Source: Galdieria sulphuraria (Eukaryota > Rhodophyta > Bangiophyceae > Galdieriales > Galdieriaceae). Taken from it: 64,000 bases of DNA. A program made the position numbers and the translations under genes. This document shows positions 55,101-64,000 of this stretch, piece after piece; position 1 is the first letter of the stretch; every line of letters starts with the position of its first letter. The stretch lies in NCBI RefSeq assembly GCF_000341285.1, contig NW_005178475.1, positions 310,001-374,000 of the forward strand. The letters are read 5' to 3'. Below the pieces are notes generated by a model. The model was given only the letters and a program-made list of their open reading frames with translations, was not told where the DNA came from and made no database searches.

Positions 55101-58100
55101 GTGAGTGATGAATCTTCCTCAGGAAAGGCGCCGACTATTGCTCGATATACAAGAAAAATCTTATCGGATGAAGGATTTACATGTCCTCGTTTGGCTCATA
55201 TTTGGTATATGATATGCAGATATCCCTTGTTGTTCTATCCCACGCGTTCACTCTTTATTCCTCTGCTAACAGGAGCGCTAAAAAAGTTTACGTCGAGTGC
55301 TAGTACCATGCTGGAATTTCGAAGGATGATTCTTGATTTGGTTAGACTGTTACTAAAATGGGAATTTTGGAGCAAACATGAAGAAGAAAGTTACAACAAA
55401 AATCGGACTCCCTCAATGAATAATGAGCAAGAGATGGATGACAAAACTGAAAATGCGGATGCTTCTTTAGCACACTCTAAAACTGAAAATCCCGCAGAAA
55501 TGGGCAATGATTCTCACAGTGTGAACAACTCCTCAAGGTACCTGATCGACTTGTCTCAAAAAATAGTTTTCCGATTGACTTTACTGATCACGGATAACTT
55601 TTCAAATATCAATGACTTGCTAGTGGAGTGCTATGCCATCCTTGCATTTTCATGTCGTGTTTGGCACCATTTTGATCTCAATGTTCATCAGCTTGAATCA
55701 CTGGTCAACTTTGCTGCTTCTCGCAGTGCTGAAATGGCAACAGAAGAGATGGGGCATGATGGAGCTACTAGTTCTGTGCATTCTTCAGGGACGTCTGCAG
55801 GAGTTCAAAATGAGATGCGAAGAGAAGAGTCCAAGTCTCAATTGCCCGATTCTTCTCCTTCTCTAAGTATGTCCAGGAACGGTTCTGCTATTGATGCTGA
55901 AACTTGTAATGAAAGTGGCTTGCAACTGAAATATTGCTTAGCCTGGAGTCTTTTTCTCCTTGCTAGCAAATATCACGATCTGGAATTCTTTAAAGAACGT
56001 TTGAGATATATAAAATTCTTAGTAAAGGCATGTGCACGTGGAAGTAAATGGGATGTAATGAAGATGATAGGAAGGGTACTCAAGTCGATTCCTGGCATAG
56101 ATACTGAGGATGGGAAGCAGTTTCTGGATCAGCTGGTTCATGAATTGTGTGCGGAAGTGAAAGACGTAGTGTCTCCCATGGATAATGTCTTTTGGCTCCG
56201 AAATGTTGCCGAGTTGCTAATTGATTTAATTCCTTTGAATGTTACAATAGATAGTAGCGTCTTTGAGTCTTTGACGAAAGTATTGATTCAGGCTGTTAAG
56301 GAAAGGAGTAGTGGTTGGATTTCAGATAGAAGATTGAAGGAAGCTTCCAGCCATGTGATAAATAAGAAAGATTCAGAACATGGAAGCAATGAAACAATAG
56401 ACCATTTGATACGTTTGCTCATTGGTGTTCTTTCTGTTCATTTGTCATTCTTGCATGGAGAGGAACGAAGATATCTTATGCAGTCTGTTATGGTGATTAT
56501 TGACAACTGTTCGGTAGAGTTTATTTTGAAGCAAGTATTAGAAAGCATTTGTTTATGGATATATGGTTGTGATAATCCAGATGATTTGTCTACTAGTACT
56601 AAATATTTAACTACAAAAGAAAAAGTTCAGCTTATTGGGAAGCTCCATCATTTCGAAAGGAATGAATGTGCCAGAGATATTTTGGAAGATTTTTACAAGT
56701 TGATATTAGCTATTTTTACTCAAAGAAGAGATGAGTTTCAAGAATACTTTGCGAAACTGGAACGAACACTGGCCTGTGGTTTACATAGTCGTAACTGGGA
56801 CATACATAGGCAACTTGTAGACATTTGTATGAGAGAGGAAAAACTGGATGGTCTCCAGCCTTTTGAAATTTTTTGCTGGATTGTTTCAGAGAAAGATTGG
56901 GAATCATTTGCAGACTATTACTGGTTGTCATTAGGAAGCGAATTTCTTTTGGAAAATATTGAGGCGAATTTCATCCATTTCAAGTTACGAGACTCTTTTG
57001 ATGATATTTCGAAACTTTCTGAATTTTCTGATTCCATGCAACTCGACTCGGATCATCTTTTGACCTATGCGAATGACGTAGAGAGACTTTGGAGACTAAT
57101 GAAAGAACTCAATTGGACTGGTTTTAAGGGAACTCTTCAACAACTCGTCAAATATTGTACATGGGCAGGAGAAATTCTTTGGAAGGAACTATTTGCTTAC
57201 TTTTGGAAGCGAAGCGATGTACACAAACAGATATCTTTGGAAGAATACACATGCAAACTGGTTGCTAAAAGATATCATTCGATTCAACGTACTCAGGAAC
57301 CGAATGTTGTTCAGTCCATTTTAACAAGTGCTGAATATTGTGGAGATGCTTTTCCACGTTTTGCACCGGAAATTTTGGCATTTTTAGGAATTCACTTTCG
57401 ATGTCATACAATATGTTTGAAACTATTACAGAAACGAATTCAACAGCTTTCTATGATATCACCAAATACTTCGAATAAGCAAGAAGAAAGTACAATATAT
57501 GAATGGAAGTATTTATTGGATTCTAAGGCTGCCATTTATAGGGATTTGCAGGAATGGGATCCCTATTGGGAAACATTAAAGGAGTTTCAAGGTGATAATG
57601 AATATAGTAGAGATGTATTTATGATGATGCAGTTGGAGCGTTGGAACGATGCTCAACATGTAGCTTTGGATTCCATGAATGCATATCAAGAAGGTGGATA
57701 CGACAACCTTACTAATAGTCATATTATAGCGATAGAAGAAGCATGGATAGAAAGTGCCAGACAACTCAATCAGTGGGATGTTTTAACAGACTTTTCGAGG
57801 AGTGTGATACATACGGATCTTTTGCATGAATGTCTTTGGAGACTTCCAGATTGGGCTGCATTAAAGGAAATTTCCAACAAATATCCTGTTGACGATACTT
57901 TTCAGCTGAAACTTTATCAGATTTCCTTGCAGTTGCAAGAGAATAAGTTGGAAAATGTTGGATATTTATTTTCACAAGGATACCAGGATCTTTTAACCCG
58001 TTTCAAATCCATATCTCGTCCTATGCATGTTGAGGTTTTGAATAGTTTTAGTTTCAAGGGCAATTTATTGGTTGAATTAGAAGAGAGTAGTCGAATATTG

Positions 58101-61100
58101 TTGGAGTTAAACTCCTTTGCTCGAAACCAAGTATATGAAGAGTCGCGGTTGGAAAAAATTTTTCAGGTAAGACATCATTTGAAGACAAACTTGGATAAAT
58201 TTTAAATATCATTTGAAGATATTAACCGGTTGGAGAGAACGTTTGCCGAATCAATGGGAATATTTGACCTATTGGAACGAGTTGTTGACTTGGAGAAGTC
58301 ACATGTATACAGTTTTGGTAAATGCCTTTCAAGCAGTCAAGGAGAGTCGTGGTTTGGAGGTTCCTTCTAATCTTTTGAGTCTTGGTGTTAATGAAAGTGC
58401 CTGGAGTGTAAACACGTTTGCAAAGATTGCACGCAAGCAAGGGTTGACGGAAGTTTGTTTGCAGTGTTTCCAGAAAATGTATCATTTTCCGACCATGCAT
58501 AGCAATGAATATTTTACCAAAGTAAAACAACAAGCAAAGTCGAGTTTGCAACCGGAATATTTCGTTGAAGATAAGACAAATTCTGCTTCTTTACAGTTTG
58601 GTCTGAATCAAATTAACAGTTGTAACGTTGAAAACTTTGGCAAATATCAACAAGCTCAGTTGTTGGTTCTAAAAGCTAAGTTTTATCAGAGATTGGGTTA
58701 TTTAGAAGATGCCAATCAAATGTTTGCTGCTGCATTAAGTCACTGTGGAGACTTATCTTCTGGATGGTTATCTTGGGGAGAATATTGTGATGATATATTT
58801 GCGAAATCTCGAGACTTTTCATGGGCATCTGCAGCAGTGAATTGTTATTTTCAAGCCATTACGTTTGGTTCTAGACGTTCTCGAGTGAAGATTGCACGTA
58901 TCTTAAGATTGTTGTCTTTGTCTATTGCTGCAAAAGATAGATCAGAGAATACAGGGACAGCTTCTGTCAGTGAAACCAAAATGTCAAATTTAAGAGGTAC
59001 CGAAGGAGTTTCATCGCATGAGTTGCTACAGGGAAATTTCACAAGTCAGCTTAAGGAAGGAGAAACAAAGTCATCTGCGCAACCTGATATAGTGAACATA
59101 TTTGAACAACATCTGAATGTGTTACCGACTTGGGTTTGGATCCCTTGGATAGCTGACATCATATCTATGTTGACACGGAGAGATGGACTAGTTTTATACA
59201 AAGCATTGGTTAAAGTCGCTCAAGCATACCCACAAGCTATCTTCTATACATTGAGAAGTTTCATGGAAGAGAGAAAGCTTGTGGATCGTCCAGAGAAGAT
59301 GCAAAGTGCGGAGGCTGTGAATTATCCCAGAAGACCGATTCAAGCCTTACCAGATAGCGCTGCGGAAAAGTATGCCAGAGAACAGAAGAAACACGCGGAA
59401 ATGTTAAGAAAGAAATATGAAGAATTGCAAGAACGTTATAAGGCAGGTCAATGGGGTACCCATTATCATCCTTCGGAAGCTGAGCGTATTCTACAAGAAG
59501 CAAGATTCCAAGCAGAACAAGCTGCAGCTCGTGCTCAAACTGCCATGTTATCCTATGAAAGAATGCATCATGGCCCTAGTCGTAATGCAAATTTATCATT
59601 CTCTCAAGGTTCCAAACAATATCAGAGTGAATCCACTTTCTCTTCAGTGGATGGTAAAGATTCCCAAGGCAGTATGAGTTCTTCAGGAGTAAATGCACCG
59701 GAAGATAACACAATAGAAGAAGACAATAGTCAGAGCATCATTCAATTTAATTTTGCTTCGCCTTTTGAGGTTGCCGATCATATCATGCTTCAAATAGTTG
59801 AGAAGAACCACTTACTGTATATGGATTTGGAACGTCTCTGTTCCGAATTGAGTGTCAAATTGAAATCTCAACCAGAAGAGCAATTGTACAGCTTAATGAA
59901 TGTAGTCTTACAAAGATGTAGCCAAGTATCATTACATAGCAACCAAAAGGAAATTTCTTCTTCTGTCCGAGCAGCCTTGGAAGAAGTTTCCAAGCTTTGT
60001 TTTGGAACCGGTTTGTCAGAAAAGGGTGAATTTCGTGTTCCGTATTATTTATCAGATTTGAAGGAACCTTTCGAAAGAGAAGTTGCACCTCAAACAGCAG
60101 AAGACTTTCCTAATGACGTTGACGAACTTATTGTTCGACTGCAGCGTTGGAAGAAAATCATACAGCAACGAATTGAAAGACAACATACTGTTCGATATTT
60201 GGAACGACTTTCTCGGTACTTGGTAGATGCCTTTGGCCATTCTTTATCTTCCTCTATTGAAGTCTTTGGTTTGTATCACGGATGGATAGGAGAGCCTCCT
60301 GTCGAAAGTTTTCCACATATTGATAGGTTAATTCCACAGGTTATGGTTAACAATGAAGGTGGTTCTTTTAGTCGTCGTATTCAGATTTTAGGAACAAATG
60401 GAATGACTTACCACTTTATCGCAGAGTCAAGTGTGAGTACCTCTTTGCAGCGTGCAGAAGAAAGGACGGCTCATTTATTAACTTTAATGAGTCAACTATG
60501 TTTAGAAAAACACACAAGTTCTCGAAGAAGAAGACTAAGGCTACGGACGTTGCATTCCATACCAACGGGTACACATTCTCGTTTGTTGGTTTGTGATGGT
60601 CGACCGATGAATGTTTCTCTGATGCAACCCATACTCGACTATTGTCATTCTAGAGGGATAGAACTAGATCAAGTGACAGGCGAATTTCGGGAGCATTATG
60701 GAAACTTGCTGATTTCATCGAGAACTGAAGAATGGAAAGGCAAGATGTCGCAAAAAGAGTACTTGATTCAATGTAGATTGAAGGCCTTTGAGAAGATTGT
60801 TAGAAATTATATTCCTAAAAACGTATTGGAGGAATGGTTCATGACTCGTATGAAGGATGTAACAAGATTATTTCAGTTTCAGAAAGAATTTAGTAGGAGC
60901 TATGCAGTCAACTGTTTTGTTCAATATTTTCTTGGTTTGGGTTGTCGCAAACCTCAAAGTATACTTTTAGATGATGAAAATGGAACTGTTATCTTTGCAG
61001 GTTTGCGCACATTACTTTCGAATCGAAGAGTTGTAGAATCGGAAGATGCGGTTCCTTTCCGCTTAACACCTAATATATCCAATTGGCTTCGATGTTTTGG

Positions 61101-61524
61101 TCAAATTGGTTACTTTTTTAGTAGCTTTCAGTTTTCACGTATGGCAATATTTGAGCGTGCAAAGTTGTTAAAGTCATTGCTTGAATACTTTGTTCGTGAA
61201 GATATTATTTCGGTATATGCATCGAAACAGGTTGCAATAACAACGCGTGGTATGGATTCGCAATATATTGGACAAACAGGTCCGTCGAAAACTTCCTCCA
61301 AAACGGTTCAATATTTTATGGAGTGGAATGAGGACATATTATCTGATGTGGAATCCAAGCTACGTGAAAGTATCGGTAGCATCCTAAGTCGCCTGGGTGA
61401 AACAAAAGATGAAACGTTGCCATCATTAAGAAGACAAGTAGAAGATTCGCAACGTCTCATCGCAGATGCTGAGGATTGGAAGAACATTTGTCAAATGGAG
61501 TCCAATTGGTATCCTTGGTACTAA
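49200..61524 (+). CDS. TRA1: TRA1/TRRAP, giant PIKK-family pseudokinase of SAGA and NuA4
   Basis: Exons 49200-49257, 49309-58166, 58219-61524; introns 51 and 52 nt; 4073 residues, a length typical of TRA1 (about 3750-3860) or slightly longer. Scaffold that docks transcription activators onto SAGA and NuA4 acetyltransferases. The chain is almost all helical HEAT-type repeats (exon 2), then a FAT domain (exon 3 start, WRERLPNQWEYLTYWNELL), a PI3K-like domain near the C-terminus (RIQILGTNGMTYHF, LRTLHSIPTGTHSR) and the FATC end MESNWYPWY. The kinase core is dead: the usual HxDR..DFG positions read LGCRKPQS and TVIFAG. A Ser/Glu-rich insert is seen around residue 2040-2080. Confidence 0.96.
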
Positions 61525-61649
61525 GTGTGTTTAAGAATTGAAAGCATCTCTTTTACGAAAGTTTATTCAGAGGCTTTAGTTTTTTGTCGATAAGAAATTC
61601 ATAAATCTTGTTATAATTTGGAATAAACTAAAGACTGCTGTAGTTACTT

Positions 61650-62190
61650 TCATTTATACCTCAAACCAGGACTGCTTACCCGAACTTCAAGTTTCGATCC
61701 GTCCTTTAACTGCAACACAAAGTCACCCGACATACCTCCAAATCGACGAACTGAGCGAAACGAAACTACTTCATCCCAATTGACTTGCACGTGCTGCTTT
61801 CCACGAAAGCCGCTATCCACTACAATTCTGTTGCTTGTAAGTTGATATCTCACCCAAAATTGTCTCGCTACAGTTGCCAGAAAAGGAAAAATACCAACAA
61901 CCGTCAATAAAGAAACAGTAGGCACTACCAATTCTGTCCAACTTGGGCCACCTTCATAAACAGTTATTTCTTCTATTTAGCACAAGAAATTCTGTAAAAA
62001 AATCTGTTATGTCCCAAAGTAACTTGCCTCGTTTCTTTGTTGAAGCTCCCTTCATTTTCAGTGGAACAACTAGAGTCAATCGTCTCTTGAAACTTTTTCT
62101 TTTATGGAAATAGTTACATTGACTTTGATGAAGTATGTACTTGCTATATCTAAAGCAACCAAGACAAGGTTCCGTTTGAAATGCGATCAT
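61650..62190 (-). CDS. Bacterial-PH-domain (DUF304-like) membrane protein, probably organellar
   Basis: Exon 1 62190-62028, exon 2 61972-61650, 161 residues. The only join that keeps the frame uses a GC-AG intron (donor GCAAGT, 55 nt). The first 60 residues are Arg/Lys/Ser-rich and look like a transit peptide (YFHKRKSFKRRLTLVVPLK). Then follow a hydrophobic segment (PTVSLLTVVGIFPFLATVA) and a compact domain WVRYQLTSNRIVVDSGF, VNWDEVVSFRSVRRF, FVLQLKDGSKLEV that resembles bacterial PH domains. Likely in the plastid envelope or thylakoid; function unknown. ATG 62190 is the first methionine in frame. Family call is by eye. Confidence 0.7.
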
Positions 62191-62387
62191 TGAAGCAAAT
62201 CTCCCAAGGAGAATGCGAGATAACCTCGATAAACCCAACAATATATATCATCAAGTTTCCTTTTGTTTGAAGCTACTCTAAAATATTTTCAAAAAATTTC
62301 CAAGTTTCTATCTCGTTGAAATATTTCTCAAAACCTATCATTCCAAATAGATGACTCATTCACTGAAAATTGCTTATGAGGAATGAT

Positions 62388-62688
62388 CTAAAGCCAAGTC
62401 TTGAAATATTTTTCATTGGCCGTGAAATTTCTCTTCTGGAGTGGACGTTGTTTTTTTGCTTTAGCTTTTGACTGCGGCCACCACTTGTAAAGAACAGACA
62501 AGCTCTTCGAGTAAGTTTTCTCGAAGGCCTTAACTTGAAAGTATTTTGTAAGTTGGGGGATGTTTCGTGGCTTCAAGTCACTTGGTAACTTGTGTTATTG
62601 GGTGAAAGGAAATAGATCTATAAGGTATGAGTGCATCTTCTTAATAAGAGAACTTATCTCTCACAGTTACTCGTACATAGCTCTCCAT
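62388..62688 (-). CDS. Possible small basic protein
   Basis: A frame of about 67 codons without ATG ends at 62388. It could be joined to a six-codon first exon (62688-62671) by an 82 nt GTAACT..CAAG intron ending before 62588, giving 72 residues. The peptide is basic (KPRNIPQLTKYFQ, QSKAKAKKQRPLQKR) and could suit a ribosomal or nucleic-acid-binding protein, but I recognise no family. It may be spurious. Confidence 0.28.
62627..62644 (+). promoter_or_regulatory. Five-codon upstream ORF before S-adenosylmethionine decarboxylase
   Basis: ATG AGT GCA TCT TCT TAA lies 118 bp upstream of the decarboxylase start. Plant and animal AdoMetDC mRNAs are controlled by short upstream frames that sense polyamines; whether this one is in the leader is unknown. 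Confidence 0.3.
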
Positions 62689-62762
62689 TTGCAGTTTTGG
62701 TAAAGTTCCCTAGCTAACAGCTGTTCTTTGCTTCCTTTTACTGGCTTATTCTTGGGAGAAAG

Positions 62763-64000
62763 ATGGTTTTTCACGGAGAAGAAGGTCTGTCATTGGACAG
62801 TTCTAGTGATATGGGGAGTGGTTTCGAAGGCCCTGAAAAAAACTTGGAATTGGATTTTAGACGTAGGAACTCAAAGATCGCTTCGTTCCTCTCAGTATCT
62901 CAAGAAAGATGGAGCGAAATCTTGTCATACGCACAGTGTAGTATTCTTTCAAGAATAGCAAGTGACAAGTTAATAGCCTACTTACTTTCCGAAAGCTCGC
63001 TTTTTGTATTTGATGAAAAGATAATCTTGAAGACTTGTGGAAGGACTACTTTACTGAGGACGATACCGTCTTTGCTTGCATTGGCAGAAGAATTGGACTT
63101 TTGTGTGGACTTTGTGCGTTATTCAAGACCGTTTTTCTTATATCCGTAGGTTTTTAGTTTCTTTGTAAACTTGTTTACTGAATATGAATAGTTCTGCGCA
63201 AACCTATCCTCATGACTCCTTTGATTCGGAAGTTCAGTTTTTAGAAAAGTTTTTTCGGGGACATAGCTACACTTTAGGTGCTATGGATGGTAAAACAGCT
63301 TGGCATTTGTATGTAGCTGATCAGTCAGAAAAATATTCATCTGAACAGACATTCGAAATAATTATGTTTGATTTGGATAGTGTACGTAGCAATTTTTATA
63401 TTTTGCTTTTCTAAAGGTTGAACGAATATGTATTAGGAGGCTGTCAGTCACTTTTTCAAGTCAAAGGATTATCAAAGTGGTTTAGAAACTCTTGAGGGTT
63501 CTGGTTTGAAGTCTTTGTTACCTTGTGAAGAGATAACTCGTTACGATGCATACAACTTTGATCCATGTGGATTTTCTTTGAATGTAGTGAACGACGACAT
63601 TTACTATACGATTCATATTACTCCAGAGTCGCATTGTAGCTATGCTAGTCTGGAATGCAATGCTATTATAGAAGATTTTACTTCATTATTGATGAATACC
63701 TTGAAACTTTTGAAACCAGTAAGTAATAGATGTTGATTGAAAGCATTGTCTATATTTATTGTAAAAATTGTTAGAAAAAGTATTGTGTTGTATTCTTTGC
63801 AGATTCAGATGCTCCTGCTGCTTGTGTAAAGCAACCTCTTCAATGGTCATGTTCCAAAGAACTGGGTTATCAACAGTTTGGTGAAGTTACATTTGTTCGA
63901 ATGCATGAAAATTTCGGAGAGTATTGTGCACAAGTTTGCAGTTTTATGAGATGTGAAGATGAGTTTCTGTTCACTCCGGAGTCTGAAAGTACGCAAGACT
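62763..64000 (+). CDS. S-adenosylmethionine decarboxylase, 3' end outside window
   Basis: Pyruvoyl enzyme supplying the aminopropyl donor for spermidine and spermine. Exons 62763-63145, 63192-63381, 63437-63722, 63803->64000; introns 46, 55 and 80 nt. Seen: FEGPEKNLELDF at the start, the proenzyme cleavage site in YLLSESSLFV (Glu-Ser-Ser, Ser becoming pyruvoyl), KTCGRTTLL with the catalytic cysteine, YPHDSFDSEVQFL, and FDPCGFSLN. The exon 3 donor is uncertain: a strong GTAAGT at 63719 would break the frame, while GTAATA at 63723 keeps it. The gene runs off the right edge in the C-terminal part. Confidence 0.94.

Noticed and set aside
62728-62958. 76-codon frame overlapping the start of S-adenosylmethionine decarboxylase
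   Set aside because: Different phase of the same exon; the decarboxylase frame carries the family sequence.
1-64000. CRISPR arrays, operon-type signals, prophage or retroelement genes
   Set aside because: No spaced direct repeats, integrase, reverse transcriptase or capsid-like frames were seen; gene structure is plainly spliceosomal and eukaryotic.

Overview
The window is eukaryotic nuclear DNA, AT-rich and gene-dense, with conserved single-copy housekeeping genes on both strands. Most genes are cut by very small introns. The ones I could place by reading frame are nearly all 40-81 nt, mostly 45-60 nt, with GT..AG ends. Gaps between genes are often 5-300 bp. Together with the protein flavour (trehalose-6-phosphate synthase, SepSecS, bacterial-type plastid or envelope domains, Galdieria-like short introns) this suggests a cyanidiophycean red alga close to Galdieria. 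That assignment is inference; no species is read from the sequence itself. Apart from short microsatellites I see no mobile element, virus fossil, CRISPR array, rRNA or tRNA gene.

Layout, 1-19 kb: D-3-phosphoglycerate dehydrogenase (3' end outside the window), a Ser-rich protein of unknown function, splicing factor SLU7, a DUF726/TMCO4-type membrane hydrolase converging with a MiaB/CDK5RAP1 tRNA methylthiotransferase, an ankyrin protein, a DCC-family thiol oxidoreductase, actin, an ApaH-like phosphatase, a four-exon NATD1-like acetyltransferase, and a GST-N-domain gene whose 5' part is unresolved. This stretch holds the loosest DNA of the window (13.7-14.7, 16.2-17.1 and 17.5-18.7 kb).

19-36 kb: long-chain acyl-CoA synthetase, neutral sphingomyelinase-like phosphodiesterase and a half-size ABCA transporter form a run of three lipid-related genes on the minus strand. 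They are followed by DNAJC21, ribosomal protein S28, RTF2, a sulfotransferase-like membrane protein, a PAK kinase, a UXT-type prefoldin subunit and a DHX33-like DEAH helicase.

36-49 kb: an eight-exon trehalose-6-phosphate synthase with a degenerate phosphatase motif, an unrecognised six-exon gene, a ten-exon SepSecS (selenocysteine synthesis), an HNH-domain protein, cytosolic leucyl-tRNA synthetase, and a six-exon EED/FIE-like WD40 protein.

49-64 kb: the giant TRA1/TRRAP gene (about 12.3 kb, 4073 codons before the stop), a bacterial-PH-domain membrane protein that appears to use a GC-AG intron, a doubtful small ORF, and S-adenosylmethionine decarboxylase running off the right edge.

I found no clearly new multi-gene system. 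The points most worth following are the selenocysteine enzyme together with a nearby in-frame TGA, the ApaH-like phosphatase (a family that includes mRNA decapping enzymes), the EED-like gene with an E2F-like site just upstream, and the unassigned multi-exon gene at 39.6-41.0 kb. Exon joins were worked out by hand from reading frame, splice sites and family knowledge; no alignment or search was run.
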